Source: Verrucomicrobium spinosum DSM 4136 = JCM 18804
GTDB lineage: Bacteria; Verrucomicrobiota; Verrucomicrobiia; Verrucomicrobiales; Verrucomicrobiaceae
Length of the DNA stretch: 64,000 nt
Direction: 5' to 3'
Assembly: GCF_000172155.1 (NCBI RefSeq)
Contig: NZ_ABIZ01000001.1
Location: 4,807,105 to 4,871,104, forward strand
The notes beneath the pieces are model-generated. The model saw only the letters and a program-made list of their open reading frames with translations, searched no databases and had not been told where the DNA came from. Positions 1 to 9,332 of this stretch are shown in pieces. Every line of letters begins with the position of its first letter. Position 1 is the stretch's first letter. The position numbers and the translations under genes were made by a program.

Positions 1-425
1 TTGAACTCCCGGGTCAGCGGCTCATGCCGGGTGAACCACCCCGCCAGCAGGATGGCCACCGCCAGCTTCGCCAGCTCAGAGGGTTGCAAATTGGGCCCGC
101 CAATGCCGAGACGCTTCAGGCTGATCCAGCGGGCGGCCCCGTTCACCTCGTCGGCAAAGAAGGGCACATAGCACAGCAGGAGCGCCACCACCGTCACGCC
201 AAAAATCTTCCACCGCAGGCGGTACAGTCGCGGATAGGCGATGAACGCCATGACCCCTGCCGCCAGCACCCCCAGGCCCAGACGAATGATCTGGCTGCGC
301 AGCGTGAAATACGCCTCCCCACTGGTCTCATCCAAAAAGTAGCTCGTGCTGGCCAGCATGACCAGGCCGAGCGCGCTCAGCATGCTGACGGCAAAGACGA
401 GAACGTAAACACTGGCTCGACCCAT
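1..425 (-). CDS. ftsW: FtsW, N-terminal part (runs off the window)
   Basis: This is the first 141 codons of a SEDS-family septal peptidoglycan polymerase, the glycosyltransferase that works with FtsI at the division septum. The reading frame starts at an ATG at 425 and is open to the window edge. The translation has several hydrophobic segments, an N-G-A-A-R-W-I motif and a Q-P-S-E-L-A-K-L motif, both hallmarks of FtsW/RodA proteins. The position at the end of a mur/fts cluster and next to murD favours FtsW over RodA. The upstream bases are pyrimidine-rich with no recognisable Shine-Dalgarno sequence. The C-terminal two thirds lie outside the window. Confidence 0.9.
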   Translation of the reverse strand, partial: MGRASVYVLVFAVSMLSALGLVMLASTSYFLDETSGEAYFTLRSQIIRLGLGVLAAGVMAFIAYPRLYRLRWKIFGVTVVALLLCYVPFFADEVNGAARWISLKRLGIGGPNLQPSELAKLAVAILLAGWFTRHEPLTREF

Positions 426-451
426 GAAAAAAGGAAAGGGAGGGAATGAAA

Positions 452-473
452 GGGGCGCCTTTTTGGGCGCCCC
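452..473. repeat. Perfect 8-bp hairpin between the LysM gene and ftsW
   Basis: Arms GGGGCGCC (452-459) and GGCGCCCC (466-473) flank a 6-base loop. It lies 10 bases after the LysM gene stop and 27 bases before the ftsW start, reading the minus strand. No run of T follows on the minus strand, so it is not a standard intrinsic terminator. It may pause RNA polymerase, protect the message end or affect ftsW translation; this is inference. Confidence 0.5.
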
Positions 474-482
474 GCAGATGGT

Positions 483-1538
483 TTATTTGGCTGGAATCTT
501 GATCATCATGCCCTTCTTCAGGCGGCTGGGATTCGTTCCCGGGTTTGCCTTGATGAGATCATTGACGTTGATCCCATTCTTCCGGGCGATTGAGTAGAAG
601 GTGTCCCCCCCCTTGATCTCGTAGGAGCGGCCACCGCCCGTCGCCGCTGTGGGTGCGGGCTTCTCTTTCGCCGTCGCTGCCACCACAGGTGTCGCCTTCG
701 GAGCAGGCTTTTCCTTGGGCGGGGCTTCCTGCAACTTCACAGGCGAGACTGGGGTGGCCTTCTGGGTGGAGCCACCTGAACCTGCTTTGCCAGCAGGCGG
801 GGAATCTTCCAGCTTGGCCACACGAGCATCTGCGGGAGGCGCGTCCTGCAGAGTCACCGGCTTGGCCTTGATAAGGGTCGGCGCGGGATGGGATTCACCA
901 GACTTGCTCTTCGTACCAGCGGACTCCCCCACCACAGCTGCCTTGAAGGACTCCGGCTGCCCTTTGCCAGCTTTGCCACTGACTTCTTTGGCAGCAGCCA
1001 CGGTCGTTTCGCGGCTGGTCTGACCCGATGTCAGAGCCACTGCCGCCGCAGGAGCAGGCACCTCATCGGCCACTTCCTTGCGCAGCGGGAGTTGGAGACG
1101 GCGGCTCACATAGAGCTCACCATTCTGATCCAACTGGTTCAGGCGGATGATTTCCTCAGTGGTCGCCCCGGTCGCATCTGCGATGGACTGGACCGTGTCA
1201 CCCGAGCGCACTTGATACTCGGAAAGCTCACTGCGCTTCACCAAGGATCCGGTGCTCGTTTCCGTCGTATCGCCAGGGAGAGCAGGCGCAGCCTTGCCCA
1301 TGCTTGCGGCCACCGAGACCTTGGGCCGGTCAGAGACAATATTGTACAGCACGATGGCCCCAATCAGAAACACATGGAGCAGCAGCAGAAACACAAACAC
1401 GCGGCCCAGGTTGCCGCTCTGCTCACGCTCCGTCCAATCCGCCTGATCCCCGTTCTCCACCGCAGACACATAATGCCTGCGGAAGCTTTCTGACGCAAAG
1501 AGGCGCCGCGTGGGTGAGAGGTTGGATTTATCATTCAT
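483..1538 (-). CDS. Membrane-anchored protein with two LysM domains inside the dcw cluster
   Basis: The 351-residue protein has a charged cytoplasmic N-terminus, one membrane segment at about residues 45-68, a first LysM domain at about 107-151 (Y-Q-V-R-S-G-D-T), a long Ala/Pro/Lys-rich linker, and a second LysM at the extreme C-terminus (about 305-351, Y-E-I-K-G-G-D-T). LysM domains bind the GlcNAc-containing glycan of peptidoglycan, so the protein probably spans the periplasm from inner membrane to wall. A good Shine-Dalgarno sequence, GAGGAG, lies 9 bases before the ATG. It sits between murD (21-base gap) and ftsW in the same orientation, so it is probably co-transcribed with division genes. 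No enzymatic domain is visible; a scaffold or septal wall-binding role is inference. Confidence 0.85.
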   Translation of the reverse strand: MNDKSNLSPTRRLFASESFRRHYVSAVENGDQADWTEREQSGNLGRVFVFLLLLHVFLIGAIVLYNIVSDRPKVSVAASMGKAAPALPGDTTETSTGSLVKRSELSEYQVRSGDTVQSIADATGATTEEIIRLNQLDQNGELYVSRRLQLPLRKEVADEVPAPAAAVALTSGQTSRETTVAAAKEVSGKAGKGQPESFKAAVVGESAGTKSKSGESHPAPTLIKAKPVTLQDAPPADARVAKLEDSPPAGKAGSGGSTQKATPVSPVKLQEAPPKEKPAPKATPVVAATAKEKPAPTAATGGGRSYEIKGGDTFYSIARKNGINVNDLIKANPGTNPSRLKKGMMIKIPAK

Positions 1539-1559
1539 AAGCGTCGCTCCTCGCGGAGT

Positions 1560-2933
1560 TTAATTCAAAACGGGGGTGGGCAAATTCAAAACTGCATCCC
1601 GGAACACGTTGCCGCGCTCTGCATAGCCGCTGAACATGTCAAAGGAGGAAGTTCCGGGTGAGAATACGATGGACTGTCGCGGCGCGGCGAGCTGGGTGGC
1701 GATTTCCACTGCGGCCACCACACTGGGAGCCTGCCGACAGGGCACCAGGTCCGAGAACAGGGCACTCAATTTGTCGGCAATCTCTCCTATGGTTACCAGA
1801 GCAGTCACCTTCTCTGTAATTAAGCTTCGGAAAGGTGAATAATCAAGACCCTTCTCCTTTCCGCCTGCAATTAGTACCACAGGCGCGTCCTGAGATTTCA
1901 GACAAGTTTCCAGGGCATGCAGGTTCGTCGCCTTGGAATCGTTGATATACGAGCGGCCATTCACCACGCTGACGACCTCGCAGCGGTGCCGCGCCGGCTC
2001 ATAGCCACTCAGGCCCTCCAGCATGTCTTCGAAGGCCAGCCCCATCACCCAGCCGGCCGCCAGGGCCGCCATCTGGTTTTCAATGTTGTGGCGCTCATGC
2101 AGCGGCAGGTCTGAGACCCGGGCAATCTTCTCCCCGCGGAAGAGGATACGGTCATGGTAGAGCATGAAATCCGCCTCCACATCTGGCTCCGTGGTGAAGG
2201 TCACCACCCGCGGCTGGAGTTCCCCCAGAGGTTCCCCCGCCCGGATGATGGCCACATCATTGGGCGTCATGTAGTCAAAAATCCGCTTCTTAGCGGCAAA
2301 GTAAGCCTCATTGTCAGGGTAGCGATCCAGATGATCCGGCGCGAAGTTCAGCCACACCGCCACCCGCGGGCGGAAGCTGGTGATGGTCTCCAGCTGGAAG
2401 GAGCTGACCTCCACCGTGAGCAGATCATACGTCTCCCCGCTCACCGCCACCTCGCTCAGAGCATGGCCGTAGTTCCCACAGGCAATGGTCCGGTGACCGC
2501 AGCCGTTGAACATCCGCTCCATCAGCTCTGTCGTGGTCGTCTTCCCGTTGGTGCCCGTGATGGCCACTGTCGGGACCTCCTTGATAGGCCTCCAGGCAAA
2601 CTCGATCTCCCCCATCAGCGGCACGCCCGCATCGGTGAAGGTCTTGGGCAGGGGCCAGCCCGCATCAAGCCCGGGGCTCGTCACCACCAGGCTGAACGCC
2701 GTCTCCGCCACCGCCGCCCGCGCCGCCTCAATGCCCAGGCGACAGTCGATGCCCTCATCCACGATGGCCTGCACGGCCTTCTGGAGCTTTACCGGATCCC
2801 CTTCATCGAAGACCACTGGCACCGCGCCCAGTTGGCGAGCCAGACGGGCAGCGCCAAGTCCGCTGCGGCCGGCACCGAGGATGGCTACATGCTGATTGGC
2901 AAGGTCGAGGTCGAGGTTGGAACGTGGGTCCAT
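1560..2933 (-). CDS. murD: UDP-N-acetylmuramoylalanine--D-glutamate ligase MurD
   Basis: MurD adds D-glutamate to UDP-MurNAc-L-Ala in the cytoplasm, the second amino-acid step of peptidoglycan precursor synthesis. The 457-residue length is normal for the family. Visible features are the N-terminal Rossmann-like G-A-G-R-S-G-L-G segment near residue 20, the ATP-binding G-T-N-G-K-T-T-T loop near residue 125, and the Mur ligase C-terminal domain with N-D-S-K-A-T-N near residue 330. It follows mraY by 19 bases and precedes the LysM gene. The ATG at 2933 has no obvious Shine-Dalgarno sequence but is supported by the N-terminal domain boundary. Confidence 0.97.
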   Translation of the reverse strand: MDPRSNLDLDLANQHVAILGAGRSGLGAARLARQLGAVPVVFDEGDPVKLQKAVQAIVDEGIDCRLGIEAARAAVAETAFSLVVTSPGLDAGWPLPKTFTDAGVPLMGEIEFAWRPIKEVPTVAITGTNGKTTTTELMERMFNGCGHRTIACGNYGHALSEVAVSGETYDLLTVEVSSFQLETITSFRPRVAVWLNFAPDHLDRYPDNEAYFAAKKRIFDYMTPNDVAIIRAGEPLGELQPRVVTFTTEPDVEADFMLYHDRILFRGEKIARVSDLPLHERHNIENQMAALAAGWVMGLAFEDMLEGLSGYEPARHRCEVVSVVNGRSYINDSKATNLHALETCLKSQDAPVVLIAGGKEKGLDYSPFRSLITEKVTALVTIGEIADKLSALFSDLVPCRQAPSVVAAVEIATQLAAPRQSIVFSPGTSSFDMFSGYAERGNVFRDAVLNLPTPVLN

Positions 2934-2952
2934 GGGTGGGAGAGGCCGTGAA

Positions 2953-4092
2953 TCAACGCAGTTTGAGAGTCGCCAGGCCCACGAGGGCCAGAATTAACGA
3001 CAGCATCCAAAAACGTACCACAACCTGGCTCTCCTGCCATCCTCCGAGTTCAAAATGGTGATGGATGGGGGCCATGCGGAAAATACGAACCTTGCGCAGC
3101 TTGAAGCTGGCCACCTGGAGCATCACAGAACCTGCCTCCATGACGAAGACGCCGCCCACGATGAGGAGGATCAACTCCTGCTTGCAGCCGATCGCCAGGG
3201 TGGGGATCGCCCCGCCCAGAGCCAGGGAGCCCGTATCGCCCATAAACATGCGCGCTGGTTGACAGTTGAACCACAGGAATCCGAAACACGCCCCCACCAG
3301 GGCCATGGCCACGATGGTGAGTTCATCCGCCATGTGGAAGTACGGGATGAGCAAAAACTTGGCAAAGTTCACATTGCTCGCCAGGTAGCAGAATCCCGCA
3401 TAGGCCAGCCCCGTGCTGATGGAGCACCCCGTCGCCAGGCCATCCAGACCATCCGTGAGGTTCACCGCATTGGAGAAGCCCACGATCATCAGCGAGAAGA
3501 AGATCACCGCGAAGAAGCCCATGTCCAGGATGAGCGGCTCCTTGAAGAACGGGATGTAGAGGCTGCGATACGTCACCACCTGGTTGTCATAGGTCACCCC
3601 GCCCGGCAGCCCGTAGGCAAAGATCCATGAGACGGTGATCGCCACGGCGAACTGCCAGACCAGCTTGGTTTTGGCGCTCACGCCCTTGGAGTTTTTCCGC
3701 GCAACTTTCTCATAGTCGTCCCAGAAGCCCAGCAGACCGAGTGCCAGCGTGGTGCCCAGCACCATCCACACGATCGGGTTCCCCCAGTCCGTCCAGAGCA
3801 GGACGGAGAGAGTGAAGGTGGCCAGCATCATGACCCCGCCCATGGTGGGCGTACCTGCCTTCTTCCCGTGCAGGTCGAAGAGCTTCTGCACCTCCTCCTT
3901 GGAGCGGATGGGCTGCCCCACTTTCAGGGAGATGAGCTTCCGGATGACGCGCTCTCCAAACATAAGGGAGAGCACAAACGCCGTCAGACACGCCCCACCG
4001 GCGCGGAAGGTGTGATAGTGCAGGAGGTTGAGCAGGGAGGAGAGCAGCGTGTCTCCAACGGAGTTCCGAAATTCAGCGAGCCAGTGTATCAT
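2953..4092 (-). CDS. mraY: Phospho-N-acetylmuramoyl-pentapeptide transferase MraY
   Basis: MraY transfers phospho-MurNAc-pentapeptide to undecaprenyl phosphate, making lipid I at the inner membrane. The 379-residue protein is strongly hydrophobic with about ten membrane segments. It carries the family motifs D-D-Y-E-K, N-A-V-N-L-T-D-G-L-D-G-L-A (metal-binding aspartates), M-G-D-T-G-S-L-A and the C-terminal P-I-H-H-H-F-E-L-G-G. Its start overlaps the murF stop by 4 bases (ATGA), which implies coupled translation. Confidence 0.97.
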   Translation of the reverse strand: MIHWLAEFRNSVGDTLLSSLLNLLHYHTFRAGGACLTAFVLSLMFGERVIRKLISLKVGQPIRSKEEVQKLFDLHGKKAGTPTMGGVMMLATFTLSVLLWTDWGNPIVWMVLGTTLALGLLGFWDDYEKVARKNSKGVSAKTKLVWQFAVAITVSWIFAYGLPGGVTYDNQVVTYRSLYIPFFKEPLILDMGFFAVIFFSLMIVGFSNAVNLTDGLDGLATGCSISTGLAYAGFCYLASNVNFAKFLLIPYFHMADELTIVAMALVGACFGFLWFNCQPARMFMGDTGSLALGGAIPTLAIGCKQELILLIVGGVFVMEAGSVMLQVASFKLRKVRIFRMAPIHHHFELGGWQESQVVVRFWMLSLILALVGLATLKLR

Positions 4093-5471
4093 GATGCCGG
4101 GTTGTCGAGGTGTGTGAGCACTTGCTCCATGGCAGCAGAACGGCTTCCTTTCAACAAAACCGCGTCACCTTCGTGCAACCATTCGGTGAGGCAGGCGGCA
4201 ACGGCGGCATGCGATGAGAAATTTCTATAGTCTCCCGATCCACCCGACTTCTCCGCCTGACTCGTGATGAGGGCGGCTTCTTCACCCACACTAAAGACAG
4301 CGTCCACTCCCAGCTCAGCAGCATACCCCCCCACCTCCCGGTGGCTGGACTCTGCGTGCGGCCCCAGTTCCCCCATCCGGCCCAGTACAGCCACCCGACG
4401 ACCGGGAATCTGTAGCGCCGCCAGCGTCTTCAGCCCCGCCCGCATGGAGTCGGGATTCGCATTGTAGGAGTCATCCAGCACGGTGACCCCGCGCCAGAAT
4501 TTCACCTGCACCCGCCCTTTGGTCAGCTGCACCTCGCCCAACGCTGCGGCGATGTCCTGCGGTACCACGCCAAAGTGCCAGCCCACGGCCGCGGCGAGCG
4601 CGGCATTGCCCACCATGTGCTCCCCGGGCACGGGCAGGTGCACAGCCACCACCACACGACCGTCAAAGTTCAGACTGAAGAAGGAGCCCCGGGCACCACT
4701 CTCCGTGAGCGTGGCCACCACATCCCCTTCCCCCACCCCAGCCAGGACGACGCGCGCATGACTGCGGGCAGCGATGGAGGAGGAAAAGTCATCATTGGCA
4801 TTGAGCACCACCACGCCACCGTGCGGCACGGCTGCAGCCAGCGTGCCCTTTTCCTGGGCGATCCCCTCGCGGGACCCCATGTACTCGATGTGGGCCACGC
4901 CGATGTTCGTGATGATGGCCGCATCCGGACGGGCGATCCCCGCCAGCACGGCGATCTCACCATGGTGGTTCATCCCCATCTCCAGCACCGCGCAGTTGTC
5001 CCCCTCCTCCATGCGAAGGATGGTCAGCGGCAGCCCGATGTGGTTGTTAAAGTTCCCCAGCGTGGCACACACCTGGTACTTCTTCCGCAACACCGCAGCG
5101 ACGAGGTCCTTCGTGGACGTCTTGCCGTTGCTGCCCGTGATGCCGATCACGAGCGGGTTCAAGAGTTCGCGGTAAGCACGCGCGAGTTGCTGGAGCGCCA
5201 GCAGCGTGTCCGGCACCTCGATGACACCGCAGCCCAGCGCTTCCACGTTCTCTGGCAGCCGGCTGACAATGACCGCCGCCGCACCGGCCTGGGCCACCTG
5301 CGGGACAAAGTCATGCGCGTCAAACTTCTCCCCCACCAGGGCCACAAACAGCTCCCCCGGCTGGATTTTCCGGGAGTCCGTATTGACGCTGGTACAGGTC
5401 ACAGCGGGATCACCATGGACCAGGCGACCGCCGCTGTACGAGGCAATGGTTTCGAGAGTCAACGCCTTCAC
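4089..5471 (-). CDS. murF: UDP-N-acetylmuramoyl-tripeptide--D-alanyl-D-alanine ligase MurF
   Basis: MurF adds the D-Ala-D-Ala dipeptide to the UDP-MurNAc tripeptide, the last cytoplasmic step before MraY. The 460-residue protein shows the N-terminal substrate domain, the ATP loop G-I-T-G-S-N-G-K-T-S-T-K-D near residue 112, the N-F-N-N-H-I-G motif of MurF, and the C-terminal ligase domain with D-D-S-Y-N-A-N-P-D-S-M. It overlaps both neighbours, murE upstream and mraY downstream, by 4 bases. Confidence 0.97.
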   Translation of the reverse strand: MKALTLETIASYSGGRLVHGDPAVTCTSVNTDSRKIQPGELFVALVGEKFDAHDFVPQVAQAGAAAVIVSRLPENVEALGCGVIEVPDTLLALQQLARAYRELLNPLVIGITGSNGKTSTKDLVAAVLRKKYQVCATLGNFNNHIGLPLTILRMEEGDNCAVLEMGMNHHGEIAVLAGIARPDAAIITNIGVAHIEYMGSREGIAQEKGTLAAAVPHGGVVVLNANDDFSSSIAARSHARVVLAGVGEGDVVATLTESGARGSFFSLNFDGRVVVAVHLPVPGEHMVGNAALAAAVGWHFGVVPQDIAAALGEVQLTKGRVQVKFWRGVTVLDDSYNANPDSMRAGLKTLAALQIPGRRVAVLGRMGELGPHAESSHREVGGYAAELGVDAVFSVGEEAALITSQAEKSGGSGDYRNFSSHAAVAACLTEWLHEGDAVLLKGSRSAAMEQVLTHLDNPAS

Positions 5472-6991
5472 TGACGGTCATCCCTCCTTTGGCGTGCCTC
5501 CAGCCGCTTTTCACCCTTGATGCGGATTTCGATGTCCACCAGCTGGCGGGCCACCCTGCGGTCGTCAAAGGGATGCTTCACCCCCTGCACATCCTGGTAG
5601 GGCTCATGCCCCTTGCCAGCGATGACGACAATGTCCCCTTCCCGCGCCCCTTTGATGGCGGTGTGAATGGCCTCCTTGCGGTCGGCAATGAGGGCGTGGG
5701 CGGAGCGGGTGAACCCCTTGCGGGCGTCGTCCATGATCGCCTGAGGGTCCTCCGTGCGTGGATTGTCGCTGGTGAGGATGCTGATGTCGCTGTGCTCCTC
5801 CACCGCGCGTGCCATGAGCGGCCGCTTCAGACGGTCGCGATCACCCCCACAGCCAAAGACCGTGATGATCCGCTCCGGGCGTAGCGCCCGTGCCGTGGAC
5901 AGGGCATTGACCAGGCCGTCCGGCGTGTGCGCATAGTCCACAAAGACGTGGAAAGAGTGATTGTCCGGCGTGACACGCTCCATCCGCCCCGGGATCTGGG
6001 GGGAGGACTGCATCGCCTTCACCGTATCGCGCAGATTGCAGCCCATGCCATGGGCCGCAGCCAGAGCCGCCAGGGAGTTGTACACGTTGAACTGGCCGAT
6101 CTGCGGGATGCGCACCAGCAGGGAGCGCCCCTTGTGCTCCAGCTCGAAGCTGGTGCCAGTGAGATCATAGCGGGGGTTCACCGCACGATAGTCGGCCGCC
6201 ACACCCAGACCATAGGTGACCAGGCCGGGGTGCTCCTTGTGCGCATCCACCAGACGACGACCCCAGATGTCGTCCACATTGATGACGAGCTTGCCACTGC
6301 GGGAGGCCGCCGTGGAGGAGAAGAGCTTCGACTTCGCCTTGAAGTACTCCTCCATCGTCCCGTGGTAGTCCAGGTGGTCCTGGCTGAGATTCGTGAAGAC
6401 TGCTGCGGCAAAGGGCACGCCGTGGGTGCGGTGCTGGTCAATGGCGTGCGAGGAAACTTCCATCGCCACCGCCACGCAGCCGCGGTCACGCATTTCGGAA
6501 AGCAGCCCCTGCAGCTCCAGTGACTCCGGCGTGGTGTGCGTGGCAGGCTTCAGATCCCCACCCACGTCATACACCACCGTGCCCAGCAGTCCGCAGCGAC
6601 GATGCGCGTGATTCAACAGGTGATGCAGCAGAAAGGCGGTGGTGGTTTTGCCATTGGTACCCGTCACGCCGCCCACAGCCATGCTCCGGGCAGGGTGCCC
6701 CTTGTAGGCTGCCGCCATCTCGGCCAGCGCCACGCGTGCATTCTTCACATGCAGCCAGGTCACGCTGCAGTCTTCCGGCGGAGCAGTCTCGGCCACAATG
6801 GCCACCGCCCCCTCAGCCAGGGCCTTGGGGATGAAGTCATGCCCGTCCGATTTCACACCCCGCAGGGCAAAGAACACAAAGCCAGGCTTCACCAGGCGGG
6901 AGTCATAGGCCAGGCCGGCCACTTCCACGTCCAGGCCACCGCTGATGACCGGTTTATCCAGACCCTCGATAAGATCGCGCAAAATGGTCAT
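5468..6991 (-). CDS. murE: UDP-MurNAc-tripeptide synthetase MurE (meso-DAP type)
   Basis: MurE adds the third residue of the stem peptide. The 507-residue protein has the ATP loop G-T-N-G-K-T-T-T-A and the H-T-T-P-E segment. The C-terminal motif D-N-P-R-T-E-D-P is the known signature of enzymes that use meso-diaminopimelate rather than lysine, so the wall is expected to be of the Gram-negative DAP type. It overlaps ftsI upstream and murF downstream by 4 bases each. The C-terminal end is Arg/Lys-rich beyond the usual domain, which is of no obvious significance. Confidence 0.97.
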   Translation of the reverse strand: MTILRDLIEGLDKPVISGGLDVEVAGLAYDSRLVKPGFVFFALRGVKSDGHDFIPKALAEGAVAIVAETAPPEDCSVTWLHVKNARVALAEMAAAYKGHPARSMAVGGVTGTNGKTTTAFLLHHLLNHAHRRCGLLGTVVYDVGGDLKPATHTTPESLELQGLLSEMRDRGCVAVAMEVSSHAIDQHRTHGVPFAAAVFTNLSQDHLDYHGTMEEYFKAKSKLFSSTAASRSGKLVINVDDIWGRRLVDAHKEHPGLVTYGLGVAADYRAVNPRYDLTGTSFELEHKGRSLLVRIPQIGQFNVYNSLAALAAAHGMGCNLRDTVKAMQSSPQIPGRMERVTPDNHSFHVFVDYAHTPDGLVNALSTARALRPERIITVFGCGGDRDRLKRPLMARAVEEHSDISILTSDNPRTEDPQAIMDDARKGFTRSAHALIADRKEAIHTAIKGAREGDIVVIAGKGHEPYQDVQGVKHPFDDRRVARQLVDIEIRIKGEKRLEARQRRDDRQ

Positions 6992-8913
6992 TGGGCACCT
7001 CCGTTGCTCAGCGGGGATAACTCCCGCTGGACGGCATGAGCGACCGCCATGGTATGAAGACTTTGTTTCATGAGTTGTGAAAAGATGGGTGCAGCCAGCT
7101 TGCCGCCGTAGAGTTCTTCCGGGGCGCCATGAGGGTCATCCACCACGATGATGGCACAGAGCTCGGGCTTGTCCGCCGGGGCGAACCCGGCAAAGGAAAC
7201 ACAATAGTGCCCGTCCTCATAGCCGCGGCCGTCCTCCCGGCGACGCTGGGAGGTGCCGGTCTTCCCCGCCACGATAATGTCCTCGATCCCCGCCTGCTTG
7301 CCGGTGCCCTTCTGGCCCTGCACGACCTCGATCATGGCCTGCCGCATCTGCTCAGCGGTACGCGGGGTGCACACCTGCCGCACCACTTCCGGCTTCAACC
7401 GGCGGATCACGTTGCCCTTCTCATCCTTCACTTCCTTGATGAGCTGGGGCTTCATGAGATTACCGCCGTTGGCAATCACGCCCACCGCCATCGTCATCTG
7501 CAGCGGGGTCACCGTGACGGCGTGCCCCATGGCCATGCGGGAGAAGGTCAGCCCGTCCCAGGCTTTGCGCGGCCACACCGTGCCGGTAATTTCGCCCGTC
7601 AGTTCAATGCCGGTCCGCTGGCCGAAGCCGAAGTTCCTCACATACTCAAGGTACTTGTCATCGCCCAACCGCAGCGCCAGCAGATACGCCGCCCGGTTGC
7701 TGCTCTGTGCAAAGGCGTTCAGCACCGTCACCGGCCCGTTCACGTGATCCTTGATTCGCTGGGAGGCGAAGACCTTCAGACTGGGATCCACGTTGATCGT
7801 CTCACCCAGCCCGACCACCTTGCGATCCAGAGCCCCGGTGTAAGCCACGACCTTGAAGACGGAGCCCGGCTCATACTGCGCACTCACCGCGGGATTGGCG
7901 ATGATGCCCTTCATCGTCTCACGATCAATGTGCGGACGGCTGGCCATCGCCAGCACCGCCCCGGACTTGGGCTCGATCAAGACGGAAGTGATCCGCTTGG
8001 GCTTGTACTGCATGAACGCCTGCTCCAGCACCTGTTCCATCGTGTCCTGCAGATGCATGTCGATGGTCAGCGTCACTTCATGACCATGTCGGGGCTCCTC
8101 CCCCTCACCGCGGAAGGAGGTGATCTCGCGTCCCTTTCGGTCCTTCTCGATCCACTGGAAGCCATCCGTACCGGTCAGCTCCGTGTTGAGCACCGCCTCC
8201 ACCCCCTCGCGCCCGATCTGGATGTGCTTCTCCCGCTTGCGCCCCCCCGGGCCATCCTCCTCCAGCACGGTCTTTTCATTCACATAACCCAGCACATGGG
8301 TCAGGCGCTCTTCGCTCGGGTAGAAGCGCCGCACGCTTGAGCGCAGGCTGATGGCGTAGATGTTCCCCTCTTTGAGCCGCACCTTCCAGATGTCAGCGGT
8401 CTCAGTGGGCAGCCCCTTGATGAGGGGAAACTCGATGCGCTTCTCATCGGCCATCTGCAGGGCCAGATCGGCCGGCACCGGCTCACCTGTTTCATTCAAC
8501 GTGGCGGTGACCACCGTCGTGACGTGCTCGCGATACTGGGAAATCACGTCCTCGGGCTTCATGCCGTTCACCACTTCAGTGAGCGGTCGCTTCAGAAGCC
8601 GCGCCAGCCGGGTGCGCACATCATTGAGATCCCGCAGGTGCTGCGTGTTCACCCAGACCTCATGCACCAGCTTGTCATGAGCCAGCAGCTCGCCATTGCT
8701 GTCGCGAATGACCCCGCGCATGGCTGGCAGCACCACACGCTGCTTCAGCATGCCCTCACCCCGGCGCGCCCACACGTCATGATCCACCGCCTGCAGCCCG
8801 TACAACCGGAACGCCACCCCGCCAAAGGCGGCCAGCAGCAGCACCAGCATCACCGCGATGCGGTGGGGCACCCATCGGTTCACATCGTGCGTTGGGGAGT
8901 CAGGAGCGTTCAT
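6988..8913 (-). CDS. ftsI: Peptidoglycan transpeptidase FtsI (penicillin-binding protein 3 type)
   Basis: FtsI cross-links septal peptidoglycan and is the partner of FtsW. The 641-residue protein has a short cytoplasmic tail, one membrane segment at about residues 17-38, a PBP dimerisation domain, and a transpeptidase domain with the catalytic S-V-F-K (after E-P-G), S-S-N and K-T-G-T motifs. Start and stop overlap ftsL upstream and murE downstream by 4 bases. The location in the dcw operon supports FtsI over other class B PBPs. Confidence 0.95.
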   Translation of the reverse strand: MNAPDSPTHDVNRWVPHRIAVMLVLLLAAFGGVAFRLYGLQAVDHDVWARRGEGMLKQRVVLPAMRGVIRDSNGELLAHDKLVHEVWVNTQHLRDLNDVRTRLARLLKRPLTEVVNGMKPEDVISQYREHVTTVVTATLNETGEPVPADLALQMADEKRIEFPLIKGLPTETADIWKVRLKEGNIYAISLRSSVRRFYPSEERLTHVLGYVNEKTVLEEDGPGGRKREKHIQIGREGVEAVLNTELTGTDGFQWIEKDRKGREITSFRGEGEEPRHGHEVTLTIDMHLQDTMEQVLEQAFMQYKPKRITSVLIEPKSGAVLAMASRPHIDRETMKGIIANPAVSAQYEPGSVFKVVAYTGALDRKVVGLGETINVDPSLKVFASQRIKDHVNGPVTVLNAFAQSSNRAAYLLALRLGDDKYLEYVRNFGFGQRTGIELTGEITGTVWPRKAWDGLTFSRMAMGHAVTVTPLQMTMAVGVIANGGNLMKPQLIKEVKDEKGNVIRRLKPEVVRQVCTPRTAEQMRQAMIEVVQGQKGTGKQAGIEDIIVAGKTGTSQRRREDGRGYEDGHYCVSFAGFAPADKPELCAIIVVDDPHGAPEELYGGKLAAPIFSQLMKQSLHTMAVAHAVQRELSPLSNGGAQ

Positions 8914-9332
8914 CGGCGCAGCGGTTTGCCTGTGGCAGGCGTGATTTCTGGGTCGGCGGGAAAAGGAGTGACAGGTTCAGCAACAGGGATGGCCGCAGGG
9001 ACATGGTCCGGCGCGGGGGGAACCTTGATGATGCTCTCGGGCTGGATGTTTTTCAACCTGGAGCGCTGACTTGTGAGACGATCCGTCAGGTTTTTTCGGG
9101 AGAGTGCCTCCCCCACCTTCATGTCCAGGGTGCGAATCTCCTGCTCCAGAGCCGAGATTTCCCGCTCCACCTGCTCCTGCTGGCGGCCGATCGCGTAGGT
9201 CCGGTTCTTCGTAAAAATATGCAGCAGCGCCGCCGTGCCCACGGAGATGGCGATCACCACGAGCAGGAAAGCCACCCCGGAACGCCGTGGTGTGGCGCGA
9301 TTTCGAGGGAGGCTGAGCTCGGGTTCTTTCAT
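8910..9332 (-). CDS. ftsL: FtsL-like small bitopic division protein
   Basis: The 140-residue protein starts at the ATG at 9332, which overlaps the rsmH stop as ATGA; the longer open frame upstream lies inside rsmH and is not credible as coding. It has a basic N-terminus, one membrane segment at about residues 20-40, then a Glu/Gln/Arg-rich stretch (about 50-95) that should form a coiled coil, and a Pro-rich tail. That architecture and its place between rsmH and ftsI are those of FtsL, the scaffold that joins FtsB/FtsQ and FtsW/FtsI. FtsL sequences diverge widely, so the call rests on topology and synteny. Confidence 0.75.
   Translation of the reverse strand: MKEPELSLPRNRATPRRSGVAFLLVVIAISVGTAALLHIFTKNRTYAIGRQQEQVEREISALEQEIRTLDMKVGEALSRKNLTDRLTSQRSRLKNIQPESIIKVPPAPDHVPAAIPVAEPVTPFPADPEITPATGKPLRR

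Noticed and set aside
452-473. Hairpin before ftsW as an intrinsic terminator
   Set aside because: No T-run follows on the minus strand, and ftsW lies directly downstream in the same operon.
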